From Drosophila persimilis (taxonomy: Eukaryota; Arthropoda; Insecta; Diptera; Drosophilidae): a DNA stretch of 64,000 nucleotides. A model generated the notes under the pieces. It worked only from the letters and a program-made list of their open reading frames with translations, was not told where the DNA came from and searched no databases. The position numbers were made by a program, and so were the translations under genes. Location of the stretch: NCBI RefSeq assembly GCF_003286085.1, contig NW_020825289.1:4526001-4590000 (forward strand). The letters run 5' to 3'. The first letter of the stretch is position 1. Every line of letters begins with the position of its first letter. Of this stretch, positions 23,154 to 34,900 are shown in pieces.

Positions 23154-23904
23154 GGTGGTAATATTTTGAGGTAGCTTTCAATTCTAAATTCCTTTCGAGG
23201 TGCTTTCAGGATACAACTGTAACGAGACGAGAAAATTGATTATTAAGGGTTTATAAAGGTTAAATTGTTTAAATTAATGTTCTATACCGTCACACGCACA
23301 CATGTACGCTTGTGTGCATGCATGACGACATAACAATTCCAGCGACTTTCATTCTATTCCTATTCCTATCTATTCTCGGTATTTACGGAAGCCATTAACA
23401 TGTTGATGGCATGGCCTGAGTATTATGTGGACTTTTCACTGCTTATAACTATTGCCAGGCAAGTTAACGCTTTTAAAGATACAATAACAAAGATATGTAC
23501 ATGCATACATACTATGTGGTTTAATCAATCAAATAAATCACACACCCGCATGTATAGGCATGCTTGTGTTTGTATGTATGTATTGACGATAAGTAAGCAT
23601 ATGCTATGATGGTTTTAATAACCAATAAATAGGTGCTCAATCGGCTTTGCCTAGAAGGGGAATTGCAAGTGTACTTACCTTCATAGCTCAAAAATAAACT
23701 TCCTCTATCAAAACATCCTATCCTTGTTAAACTGCTGTCTTCGCCAAACCAATGTTCTATTTTGTTCCGTGAAACTTGTAGATTGACGTTTCGGAAATTC
23801 GTTATAGCGCAATAGTTTACATGCGGCAATTAGCAACAAGAACGTATATATATATAAATAAAAATAAAACCATATATTTTTATCAATTATTTTCTTGTTC
23901 CGAG
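23154..23904. other. Upstream region of Cpes
   Basis: Non-coding, likely the Cpes promoter and 5' UTR. A possible 5' splice pair exists around 23218-23680 (tacttacctt on the plus strand at 23673-23682 reads as a donor on the minus strand), so an untranslated first exon near 23690-23830 is possible. Not certain. Confidence 0.4.
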
Positions 23905-24960
23905 CAGTGTGACCGCGGATTTATCGTTAAAATATACCGTCCGACCCTAAGAAATATATCAAAATATACCGTGTCATTTTCAAAATATACCGTAAATATA
24001 ATGACGAATTCAAATTCTATTTTACAAATTCCTCGTTTTTGATCTTCCGTGGAATATTCTCAGCTAAATAAAACCCTGAGCCCTGCCCACCTAGTTTCAT
24101 ACGATTAATGAATAATTTTTCTACTTAACTGGCCTATTCTAAATACTTGCTTTTATTGGAGTTTACGTTAAAAAGGTTTCAACGAAATAGGTCAAAACAA
24201 AAAAAAAACGAAGTAGGATAATCGTTTATATTGCCCAATTTTTATATTCCGTTGAATAATGACGGCTAACTAGTTCTTAGTTCTGCCATCATTTTAGCCC
24301 ATTAAGGAATACATTTTCTACAAGATTGGCTAGTTTTTAGTGCTTGATTTTATTGTTTTATTGATTAAAACAAGGTTTAAACGAAATAGCTCAACAAAAA
24401 AAAAACAGTCGCCTTGTTGCTGGTATTTGAAGACATCACGCGTGTATATGCCTTTGTATACCCTATTTCGTTAGTTTAATATGAAGATCCTGTTTTTCGA
24501 ACTGTTTTTAAATAGTAATTAATAAAGAAATTTTAGACATATGATTATTATCTTGTATTTATATATATCCTTATACCTATTCTTGGTCTCTGTAGGATGA
24601 CGATGAACTGCAAAATATCGTTGGAATAGGTTTAAAACAGAGACTACATTGTTTTCGCATTAATTGAAGCCTTATCTTAATGGGCTCATTGTCGTCAACT
24701 GGTTATTACCAATAAATGCTCGTTTTTTATGTAGCCATGCCCAAATAATTTTATCCGATTATTGAATCAATTTTCTATTTGACTGACCTCTTCTAAATAC
24801 TTGCATTTATTGGATCTTGTCTAAAAAAGGTTTCTTGTAGCGAATTGCAATCGATTTCATAGAAGTTGGCTTTTTCTAAAACATTTAATTTAATTTTTTG
24901 ATCGGCCGGGAAGTAGTTATAACGGTTATCTTATTGGGGGCCTTATTATTGGGGCCGAAA
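23905..24960. repeat. AT-rich interspersed repeat, copy 3
   Basis: Begins with CAGTGTGACCGCGGATTTATCG and AAAATATACCGTCCGACC, then AAAATATACCGTAAATATAATGACGAATTC, the TTCCGTGGAATATTCTCAGCTAAAT box, CCTGCCCACCTAGTTTCATACGATTAATG and CTTGCTTTTATTGGA. An inner ACAAGATTGGCTAGTTTTTA unit and a GTATACCCTATTTCGTTA segment follow. It shares order and length with copy 5 at 55359. Non-coding. Confidence 0.6.
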
Positions 24961-25072
24961 CCAGAGCTCATGGATTTTCCTGTTCTGTTAGGCTTCCGCT
25001 TCGCTTCTTACCTATCCATGTTCGACACGCATCGAAAGGTACAAACAAAGAAAAAGGCACATATACTGTAAG

Positions 25073-26158
25073 GGGTATATATAGGGGTATATTAGATTTG
25101 TGGTAAAAGTGGATGTGTGTAACGTCCAGAAGGAATCGTTTCCGACCCCATAAAGTATATATATTCTTGATCATTATCAATAGCCGAGTCGATTGAGCCA
25201 TGTCTGTCTGTCCGTCTGTCCGTCCCTATTAGCGCCTAATGCTCAAAGACTATAAGAGCTAGAGCAACGATGTTTTGGATCCAGACTTCTGTGATATGTC
25301 ACTGCTACAAAAATATTTCAAAACTTCGCCCCGCCCTCTTCCGCCCCCACAAAGGACGAAAATCTGTGGCATCCACATTTTTAAAGATACGATAAAACCA
25401 AAAACGCAGAATCGTAAAGGATGACTATACATATGTTTTAGAGCGTAAAATCTCAACCAGATCGTATAATTATTATAGCCAGAATAAAGAAAACAATTTC
25501 ATTCTTTCTCGCTCTGTCTCTCTCTAACACATAGGTTTCATGGTCGGTTTTGCCAATTGCAAAATATGAGTTCAAGGATCTCAGAACCCATAAGAGCTAG
25601 AGCAACCAAATTTGGTATCCACACTGCTGTGATATCGGACCTTGACCGTTTTGTGTCAAAATTTCGCCACACCCCCTTCCGCCCCCGCAAAGGACGAAAA
25701 TCTGGGCCATCCACAAATCTCAGAGACTATTAACGCTAGAGTAACCAAATTTGGTATTTGCACTTCTGTTAGATCTCACTAAAAAACGTATATCTCAGAA
25801 TTTCGCCCCACCCCCGTCTGCCCCCACAATGGACGAAAATCTGTTGCATCCACAATATTGCACATTCGAGAAAACTAAAAACGCAGAATTATAGATAATG
25901 ATCATATCTATCCGGTTGCTGAATCTGGATCAGATCGGATATTTTTTATAGCCAAAAGGAACAAAACAATTTTCAGTGACTACGCAGCGCCCGACGTCAC
26001 GCTCAGACTGATTTTCTGTCTCTCTCGCACGCACTCTTCGTCGTATCGCTTAAGATTAGCGGCATCTGCCGGAGGAGAGCCATATTGACTTAGTATCGGG
26101 TATAACTGTAGAGTTGCGGTGTCCGCAGCAACTCACAACGTTCCCCCTCGTTTTATTT
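25073..26158 (+). mobile_element. DINE-1-like Helitron copy B
   Basis: The 5' tip is missing (it starts at GGGGTATATATAGGGGTATATTAG), but the TTTCCGACCCCATAAAGTATATATATTC block, a short GTCY run (about 25202-25226), the CTTCCGCCCCCACAAAGGACGAAAATCTG repeats, the AGTATCGGGTATAA subterminal repeat and the terminal hairpin GAGTTGCGG-tgt-CCGCAGCAACTC are all present, ending ACAACGTTCCCCCTCG. The internal CCxCxxTCCGCCCCCxCAAAGGACGAAAATCTG module occurs three times within the copy. Confidence 0.8.
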
Positions 26159-26225
26159 TTTCGTTTGTGTTGAGTTTGAATGGTGTTATATAATTTTGGA
26201 TGTTGTGCTTTACCAGAACACCAAT

Positions 26226-28553
26226 CTAGGAATGCCTTATGTTTAGCGGTTCAGAGTAGATTCCCCCTCCGACTCTGTCGTCCAGCTTTGATCCATCTGT
26301 GAAGATGTTTATGGCCCCATCTGGGCCTGGGAGTCCCTCGAGCCATTCGTCTCTGTGAGGGATGATTGTGTCGAAGGGAGTGACTGTGTACTCTCTTGGA
26401 ACTTGGTAGTCTGTTTTTGAGGGGACGGTACTGCTGTTATTTAATATGGCTGAGTGACCTATGCACTGTGTCACCCATTGATCTGAGTCTCTTAGACGTA
26501 TTGCTGCTGCTTCTGCCCGTTCCTTTCCTGCGAGGTCAAGGCTCTGTAGGCACAGGATGGCATTTAGCGCATCATTAGGGGTGGTGCGAAGAGCTCCGCT
26601 GATACATAGGGCGGCAGTCTGCTGGACTTTGCCCAGTTGCTTGGTGATCGCCCTTTTTGATAGGGCCGGCCACACCGTAACTCCGTAGAGTAGTATTGGT
26701 CTAACTATAGCTTGATATATCCATTGGACTATGCTTGGGATCATACCCCATCTTAGCCCAATAGCTTTTTTGCATGTGTAGAGGGCAGTCATTGCCTTCT
26801 TCACTCTGTCTTTGACATTCAGGTTCCAGTTAAGCTTCTTGTCAATTACCAACCCTAAGTAACTGGCACTGTCGCTAAAGGAGAGCCTGCATCCTTGTAG
26901 TATTGAATGGTTGAGGGGCGGGACCTTGTATTTATTTGTAAATAGTACGAGTTCCGTTTTTGAGGGATTTACTCCCAGACCGCGCGATTCTGTCCAATCC
27001 GACAGTTGCGCTAGCTTTGCGGTCATTAAGTCGTACCAAAGACTATACAATACCAAGATGTTGCATGAGCGATTAAAAAGCTGTTCTATGGCGGGTCCTA
27101 ACATTAGAACCCAAAAGGCACGAGGGAGCGCGCGGGGTTTCAATTCCCTTTTCGCCTGTACTTCGTCTCTACCGCGACCCCGCTGCCCATCGGTTTCGTC
27201 TGTTCTGGACTCTCGAGCCTCAGCACCGTCGAAGCGGTGGTCGCGGATCGCCGATGTCTTTGGAGCGGCACAGTGGGACCTTTGGACGTCTCAGCTTGCT
27301 AAATTAGTTAGTTAATATGAGTTCAATAAATATTTGCATTGAGTACTTACATATATATAAACTTTGAGTGCTTCTATCTCCTAAACTAAAACTATCTTGA
27401 AAATTTGATTGGAAAATTCTCTATTAGATGCGTACATTAAATTTATCGAAAGCACTAATACAATTTTTTTTACTATTTCGGCTGAGTCCCCACTGTGCCG
27501 CGCCAAAGACATCAGCGACCACGCTGCCCTACGGTTTCGGCACGCAGACGATTCATATTTTGTTTTTGTATTCTATCTCTCGAGACACACCGACTCGACG
27601 CTGACCGAGGCATTGACGAAGCCGAGTAGCAATTCGGAGGCGAAGGTAGCGTAAAAGAGAATTGAAGTAATAGCCCCGCGCGCACGTACCATGAAGCGTC
27701 AAACGAAAATTGACAAAGAATTTGTTCCTCATGCAACATCTTGCTATTGTATAGTCTTTGGTCGTACAGTGTTTGGGGGTATCTCCCCGAGAAGATAATC
27801 GCAACGTCGTCCGCATAGGACACGACTTTGCAGCCCCCCTTCTAGGTCACATAGAATCTTGTTGACTGCTATGTTCCACAGAAGAGGGGTCAGGACACCA
27901 CCTTGCGGGGTGCCTCTGTTGACATACCTCGACTGGGCGGACGATCCCATCGATGATGTCACCGTCCTGTATGTGAGCAATTGATCAATGAGCATCACCT
28001 AGTGACGGTCCACCCCCAGGTCAGTCAGGGCTTCTGTAATGGCGCCCGGTACAACGCTGTTGAAAGCTCCCTCAATATCGAGAAAGGCTATGAGTGAGTA
28101 CTCTTTGTGCTGCAGAGATTTCTCTACCGCTGAGATCACTTTATGAAGAGCCGTTTCCGTGGATTTTCCTTTCCGGTATGCATGCTGTGCGCCTGACAGC
28201 AACTGAGGGTGTATAGTTGTCCTCAGTTGCAGCCCGACGATTCTCTCAAAGGTTTTGAGGAGGAAGGACGATAGGCTGAGTGATCTAAAGTCTTTTGCAG
28301 TTGAGTGCGAGGCTTTTCCTGCTTTGGGAATGAAGACTTTCTTTGCCTTAAGCCATGTTCGCGGGATTGTACCCACAGCCAGTATCTTCCTGAAGATACC
28401 TTGTAGCCAGTTGATGGCCGTATCCCCGGCCTTCTGAAGTTGGGCCGGATTACCTGGTCTGGGCCTGGCGATTTGAACGGGTTGAAGCTGTTTATTGCCC
28501 AGCTTATGTTACGTTTTGTGAGGATGTGATCCATCGAGGTTACCGGTCCCTAT
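26226..28553 (-). mobile_element. LOA-type non-LTR retrotransposon fragment, copy 2 (interrupted)
   Basis: Minus-strand RT region of a LOA-type element, a different subfamily from copies 1 and 4 and closer to copy 3. Reading from 28534: RT start (ISWAINSFNPFKSPGPDQ), FIPKAGK, QHAYRKGKSTETALH, AFLDIEGAFNSV, GTPQGGVLTPLLWN and an intact SYADDVAIIF box. Frameshifts separate several segments. A foldback element (27035-27762) is inserted right after the YADD region, at codons for TLYD. The thumb (VNPSKTELVLFTNKYKVPP, ASYLGLVIDKKLNW, VRPILLYG) resumes on the other side, and the RNase H domain stops after FTDGSKLDDRVGGGIYSE, so the 3' end is lost. 5' truncated as well. Confidence 0.85.
27035..27762. 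mobile_element. Foldback-like DNA element with long inverted ends and 3-bp target duplication
   Basis: A 728-bp insertion in LOA copy 2. Its ends are ACCAAAGACTATACAATACC at 27035 and the inverse near-perfect match ending CTTTGGT at 27762, extending about 35 bp at high identity and, with divergence, to about 260 bp arms. Inner matches include GATGTCTTTGG(A/C)GCGGCACAGTGGG on the left and its inverse near 27487-27520, and GCGCGCGGGG near the middle of each arm. It is flanked on both sides by CGT. Removing the element and one CGT restores the RT reading frame (TLYD-LMTAK), which fixes the insertion site precisely. No transposase. A 3-bp duplication suggests a CMC or PIF-type family. Confidence 0.75.
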
Positions 28554-28754
28554 CCTGGGAGATGTACCGTCTCGATGGTATTTTTTTAGTACATTTTTAT
28601 AGTAAATTTAATCGCATTACAGAGCTTAAGGCCATTAAAAAGAATATTGTTTTATCAAAGATTGATAAAACAAGTATCGGTACAAAAAATATCGCATATC
28701 GGTCCATCCGTTTTTCTTGCACATGTACACACACACACATACAATCGATGAAGA

Positions 28755-29285
28755 CGTGATGGGCGCACCATGCAAGTTAACGTACCCAATTCTATTGGGC
28801 TCTTATACGAGTTGTAAACAATCTTAGCTTTCTAAGACGAAAACAATTTCAATCTTGGGCCTTCGCCTAATTGATTTCTAAGATGTACAATCTCAATGGC
28901 TCCCGCCACAATTCCAATCTTTGACACTCGCCTAAATGGAAAAACAATGTTTGCCCACACCCGGCTTCTCATAAACAATCTCACACCCGGCTTTCTGCAG
29001 ATCCTGCACTTTGGGCATTTTACAGTTCTCTCTTTGGATGACGAAATCCAATACTCGGGATGGCGAAATCAATTGAGATGCTTATAGAAAAACTATTCGC
29101 GAAAGGGATCGACGATCCAGAAGCGACACCGAAAGTCGAGCTAAAAAACTAAGATCGCGCAAACCCTTTTTTGTCCTTTGTCCGGAATCCTTTGTGACCC
29201 TCAACTTAAATCTATATCTGTAAACTTAGAAGTTAAATAAAAACTTTTTAAAAACGCAATCCGCTACCGCAGTTTTTTAATTTGC
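28755..29285 (+). other. Possible solo LTR or retroelement end
   Basis: Non-coding segment beginning TGATGGGCGCACCATGCAAG, with three similar ACAATCT/TCAATCTT-type subrepeats (28819-28990), an AATAAA signal at about 29237 and a termination-like CGCAATCCGCTACCGCA. The layout (promoter-like part, poly(A) signal, TG...CA ends) resembles an LTR. I see no target duplication and no internal retroelement genes beside it, so this is a tentative call. Confidence 0.25.
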
Positions 29286-29538
29286 ATGTTTAAGGGGGGC
29301 GGGCCACATTTTCCTATTGGGACTCGTCGGCTCATGCATGAAAGCGAATTAATAGAAATGATTGCATATATTTGTAATTCTGGGCAGCAGAAGTCGGGGT
29401 GGGTGGGCGTTTGGCGCGTGCTGCTGCGTTTTATCGTCGATCTCCTGCCCCTGCCCCCTGGAGTGTTTTATTACAACTCCCCCACCTCGATACAAAGCTG
29501 CAGATGAAAGAATTTTAGAATGGATCTCTCTGTTTCAG

Positions 29539-30640
29539 ATTGTCTGCTCGGAGGATGAAGAGTTGGCGTGCACGGACTTCACCAACGACTTCTACAAGCT
29601 GGTCAACATTAGCTCCAATTCGTCGCGCAGCCTCTACTCCTACCTCGAGGGAGAGACGGACGGCGAGGACGAGGATGACGATGACGAGGCAGATTCGAGC
29701 ATGTCCGAGAGCCAAGCGGCACACACGTCCCGGGCCGCCACCAGTCCCACGCCCAGCGAGGCGGGACGGGCTCAGCGGATGAGCTGCTCCTCCAGCGAAA
29801 CGGACGAAAACTCGATCAGCCACCCGCCGCCGCCGACGGAGTCGCATCAGGAGAAGGAAGAAGAGCCTGACTATGCGGTCATTGACGAGTGCCGGCGCCG
29901 CGTTGGTGACATCGAGATCAAGGACGTGCCGCTGATCATGAGCGCCACGCCTTTGCAGCCCCTCAATGAGCAGCAATGCATAGCACAGATCATCAAGAGC
30001 GAGCTGCGATGCCCGTCCCATGTGCTGGTAAAGTCCAAGTCTGTGCTGGAAGAGCAGGAGCCCAGCTGCATCCTACGCCACAATCAGCGTCGCGAGCTCG
30101 AATTCACTCTTGTGCGCAGCGACAGCATCAGCTGTGCCCTTATGGCGAAAATTGCCAAGGAGGCAGCGCCCTCGTCACTGGCGATCGTGTTCAAGCTGAA
30201 GGACCGAATTCGGAACCGCAAATTTTAGGCGCCGGCTACATCGAGTCAGTGGCGCCGAATCAATGGCTGGAACCGGGTGACGACCCCGGTGCAGATACCA
30301 GCGGCTGCATCACCAAAGAAGGTGAGTACATCTATAGATCCCATAATGTGTATACGTATCCTAATCTGCGACGTATTTCCAGAAGCAAGCTAAGTCAACG
30401 GAGCTGCCTGCCCATGGCAGTGCCCACCAGAATTCCAACGAGCATCAATTCATCGACGTCCTCCACCTCGTCGGTGTGGTCATCCTCGCTCTCGCCTTTG
30501 TCTTCGTCTCCTTCGCCACAGTCGCCCCAACAACAACAAAAGCAGCAGCAGCCAAGACCCTCAGGACAGCAGCAGCGTAAATCGAAAATTCCTCCATCAG
30601 TTCCTGTGCAGCGATCCTATGCGAGCTAAGTGGCGGAGTG
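29539..30640 (+). pseudogene. Displaced host-gene fragment with retained introns (unidentified)
   Basis: Coding-like sequence with splice sites kept, so it is a DNA-level copy and not a retrocopy. An acceptor (TGTTTCAG) at 29531-29538 opens a 230-codon frame: IVCSEDEELACTDFTNDFYKL, a very acidic stretch (ETDGEDEDDDDEADSSMSES), Ser/Pro-rich linkers, then EPDYAVIDECRRRVGDIEIKD. Near 30205 a one-base loss shifts the frame: the first frame stops at 30228 while the next frame continues as GAGYIESVAPNQWLEPGDD to a GTGAGT donor at 30322. The acceptor is at 30382. In exon 2 one frame reads a hydrophobic helix (VLHLVGVVILALAFVFVSF) before its stop at 30580, suggesting a tail-anchored membrane protein; another frame is Ser/Gln-rich. 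I do not recognise the parent gene. A DINE-1 copy abuts it on the right. Confidence 0.5.
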
Positions 30641-30736
30641 ACGTCGCCGTTAAATCTCAAATGAATAATCGTCAAGCAAAGAAATATTCATAGATTAAAA
30701 AGACTATATTGTGATATATTCGAACAAACAAACAAA

Positions 30737-31853
30737 AAACGAGGGGGAACGTTGTGAGTTGCTGCGGACACCGCAACTCTACATTTATACCCGATACTAA
30801 GTCAGTATGGCTCTCCTCCGGCAGACGCCGCTAATATTAAGCGACAACACAAAGAGTGCGTGCGAAAGAGACAGAAAATCAGTCTGAGCGTGACGTCGGG
30901 CGCTGCGTAGCCACTGCAAATTGATTTCTTGCTTTTGGTTACAAAAATTATCCGAACTGATCCAGATTCAGCAACCGGATATGGTCATTCTCTATGATTG
31001 TGCGTTTTTAGTTTTCTCGAATGTGCAATATTGTGGATGCAACAGATTTTCGTCCTCTGTGTGGGCGGAAGGGGGTGGGGGGAAATTTTGAGATAAACGA
31101 TTTATAGTGAGATCTAACAGGAGTGCGGATACCAAATTTGGTTACACTAGCGTTAATAGTCTCTGAGATTTGTGAATATCCCCAGATTTTCGTCCTTTGC
31201 GGGGGCGCAAGGGGGTGTGGCGAAATTTTGAAACAAACTCGTCGCGGTCCGATATATTAGGAGTGTGGATACCAAATTCGGTTGCTCTAGCTTTTATAGT
31301 CTCTGAGATCTAGGCGCTAATGTTTTACTCTAAGCAAAGCTGGCTATGCTACGTGTGTGTTAGAGAGAGATAGGGCGAGAAAAATGAAACTGTTTTCTTG
31401 ATGCTGTCTATAATAATAATACGATCTGATTCTGCAGTCTAAAAGATATGGTCATTCTCTACGATTCTGCGTTTTTGCTTTTCTCGTATCTTTAAAATTG
31501 GGGATGCCACAGATTTTCATCCTTTGTGGGGGCGGAAGTGGGCTGGGCGAAGCTTTGAAATATTCTTCTAGCAGTGACATATCACAGAAGTCTGGATCCA
31601 AAACATCGTTGCTCTAGCTCTTATAGTCTTTGAGCACTAGGCGCTAATAGGGACGGACAGACGGACAGACGGACGGACGGACAGACGGACAGACGGACAG
31701 ACAGACATGGCTCAATCGACTCGGCTATTGATGCTGATCAAGAATATATATACTTTATGGGGTCGGAAACGATTCCTTCTGGACGTTACACACATCCACT
31801 TTTACCACAAATCTAATATACCCCAATACTCATTTTGAGTATCGGGTATAAAA
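30737..31853 (-). mobile_element. DINE-1-like Helitron copy C (reverse)
   Basis: Complete copy in reverse orientation: it opens with CGAGGGGGAACGTTGTGAGTTGCTG (terminal hairpin) and ends with CTCATTTTGAGTATCGGGTATA. The GTCY run reads as its complement (GGAC/AGAC repeats) at 31645-31708. It is joined at 31854 to about 105 bp that matches, in inverse orientation, the left end of the Transib-like element at 38516, so copies C and D share both element and flank. Confidence 0.85.
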
Positions 31854-31958
31854 AATCGAAATTTTATAAAAATACTCAAAATAATTGTGCAAAGTTTCAA
31901 GGCTCTAGTTTAAAAACTAGACTTTATGCAAAAAAAAAACGACTTCTGGACCATAGTG
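31854..31958 (-). mobile_element. Isolated Transib-like terminus next to DINE-1 copy C
   Basis: Read on the minus strand from 31958 this begins CACTATGGTCCAGAAGTCG, a T-run, GCATAAAGTCTAGTTTTTAAACTAG, and continues to the DINE-1 junction. It is essentially identical to 38516-38625. It is therefore one end of a second copy of the Transib-like element; its other end is not visible within a few kilobases. Confidence 0.7.
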
Positions 31959-31983
31959 GACCATAGGACCATAGACTTCTCTC

Positions 31984-34900
31984 CTATAGGAGAGGGATCG
32001 TAGTACCCTGCCTGGCTAGCTCGTCGGCGGCGTCGTTCCCCTCGATGTCCCTGTGGCCGGGGATCCATAGTAGGAAGAGATCTAACTGCTCTGCGATCTC
32101 GTGCAGAGACCTGCGGCAGTCATTTACAGTCGCTGAGTTCGACGATATTATGCCTAGAGCTTTAATAGCCGCTTGGCTGTCCGAGAAGACGCACACTAAG
32201 TGCGTGTCTAGACGTAGTTTCGAGACGATAGAAATGGCCTCCTTGATGGCTTCAATCTCCGCTTGGAACACACTACAGTGGTCCGGGAGCCTGAAGCAAT
32301 GACTGATGTTCAGCTCGCTGCAGTAGACTCCGCCTCCCACGCGGCCGTTTAGCTTTGAGCCATCAGTGTAGAAGTGAACCACACTTGCAGGTCCTGGTTC
32401 GCCCATCTCCCTGTCCTCCCTAAGTGGGATTGATACCGGGAAGGGCGTCGAGAGGTGATCACTAGGAATACAGTAATCTGTCCTCTCTGGTAATTGCGGG
32501 AGTCTCATTAGGAGTCCCGAGTGCCCAACCACCCGTGGGAGAAGATTCCCTCGTAAATTATTCTGAGCCAGTTAATGGCTTTAAGTCCCGCGTGAATCAG
32601 TTGGGCAGGGAAAATGCCGTCTGGGCCCGCGAACTTGTAAGGTTTAAAACTTCTGATCGCCCAGGAGATTTTCTCCTGGCTTAGCAGGCTCAGGAGAGCA
32701 TTTGAGACGACAGAAGGAGGCGCGAAGTAGTTGGGTCTGTTTTCATCGCAGCCAGGGAAGTGAGTATTTAGGAGAAGATTTAGCGATTCATTGCTGGACG
32801 TAGTCCACGACTGGTCGGCGTTCTTCAAGTAGCCCCGGGTGGGTGTTGTCTTCGAGAGAACTCTGCGCAAGCGCGAGGCTTCTGAGTTACTCTCGATTTC
32901 GCTGCAGAACTTACGCCAGGAGGCGCGTTTGGCATTTCTAAGTTCCTTGTTGTAGGTTGACAGACTGGCCTTGTATTCGGCCCAGTTTTGCTCAACGTTC
33001 TCAGCCTTAGCTTTATTGAGGCTTTCCGGAGTTCATCCAGTTTCGGATTCCACCATTCAGGTTTCCTCCGGCCTCTGTTCTTGCCAGAGGAGCATGCTTT
33101 GTCGAGCGCCTTATTGCAGGCGTCGGTAAACATCTTAAGTAGGCGGGTCGTGGCCTCCGTGGAGAACTCCTCCTCAGATGGGGGCTCGGGGAGAATACGA
33201 CAGAGGTAATTAGAGTACCGAGTCCAGTTTGTCCGCCTGATGTTCCGGAAACGAACTGGCTTCGGTACTGAGAAGGAGAAAACAGTTTCCACGTACCTGT
33301 GGTCCGAGAAGGAGTGCTCTTCCAGGACCCTCCAGGATATAATGTTACTCTGTATCTCGTGAGAGGCAAGCGTCAGGTCCAGGACCTCCTTGCTGTTTTT
33401 AATAATAAAGGTGGGATCACTACCCCGGTTTAATAAGCCCATCTGAGTGGTCAGTAAGTAACTGAAAAGGTACTCACCCCTTTCGTTTGTGTCAGTGCTT
33501 CCCCACTGACAGTAATGTGCTTTGGCGTCGCACCCCACAATTAGGCCGATGTCTTTGGCCGAAGATTCTGCGATTAGAGCCCGGAGAGTCGCGTATGGAG
33601 GGGGGTCTGGTTGATCATGCCCCATGTATGCGGAGCAGATCCTCAGTGAGCGCTTCTGGCCTTCGAGGCTCACTGCGGTGTGGTCTTCATTGCTGAAATT
33701 TGGGAGCAAAAATAATTGCAACTCTCTTTTTGCATGAATGCAGGTACGAATTTTACCTGGGATTTCAGCTACGCATAGCTTGTAGTCAGAAGTCCTCAGA
33801 CCGGAGACCCTGTTTCCGAGGATCCAGGGCTCCTGAATGAAGACTATGTCGGCTCCACCCTTGGCCAGGTGGAGCAGTAGAGCAGCGCATGCTGCCTTAC
33901 AATGGTGGAGGTTTATCTGCAGGATCGTCAGTGACATTCCTGAGTCTCACCTCCACCATTGTTGCTTCTAGATCGCTGTCGGGGGAATCCGGCTCCTCGC
34001 CGACAACGATATGGCTGAGACCTCTGGCTAGGTCGCTCTCGTCGAACGCTCAGTCGTCCAGGATGTCCTCCGACATCATGGACGCCGCATCCGACGCCGG
34101 GTTGTCTTCCTCGCGAGAGGCCCCCTCTTTCGGGATCTTCGGCAGCTCCGGGTCTGGCTCGACCTCCGCTTGCCTGCCCTTGCGATCCGACTTATAGGTG
34201 GTTATGGTGACCTTTTTGTACCCGTAGTCGACCACACCGTCCGTTTTGGCGAGGGGCTCTAGCGACTCCTCATTTAGGACGAGGATAATCTGGCGCCTTT
34301 GCCCCTGGATGTCCTCTACCTTGGCCACCTTCCAATCGGCTGTGGGAAGGTGGGGGTTGCAGACTTGCAGTAGCCTGAGGATTTTCTCAGGTTCTGCAGG
34401 TTTTGCCGAGACCCATGCTCTGGCTCTCGGGCGGCTGGGAACATCCTCCCATCTCACGGCCTCCAGTTTCGCCCCTGGGTAGACCTCTTTCAGAGCAGCC
34501 ACCGCCTTCATGTAGAGGGCCGGCTTTGGCTGGCTGGAAGAATGGCAGGATTGAGGAGGCCCACAGCCTCTGCTCCTTTCCTTCTGCCGACGCCCTAAAG
34601 TTCGGGTCCTCGTTGGACAGGATGAAAGCCGCTCGTCTCCTGTCCTGGTACGACGGCTTTCCTCCCCGTGGTGCAGAGACGCTGCTCGCCGGTGCCCCCA
34701 TGGGCTCCTCGGTCCTGGTGCGCTTACCAGCCGCGATTTCGCTCTGCTTGGCAGCCGATTCGCCCTTGGAGCCACCCGACTTGGAAAGACCCGATTGGCT
34801 TTTCGGGCCCCCCCTCGCTGCGTCCGCTGCCTTAAGACGGTGGACCGACTCAGTCTCCTTCCCCGTCTTCTTTGGATCTGGTTTCCCAGGCGCTGGTACA

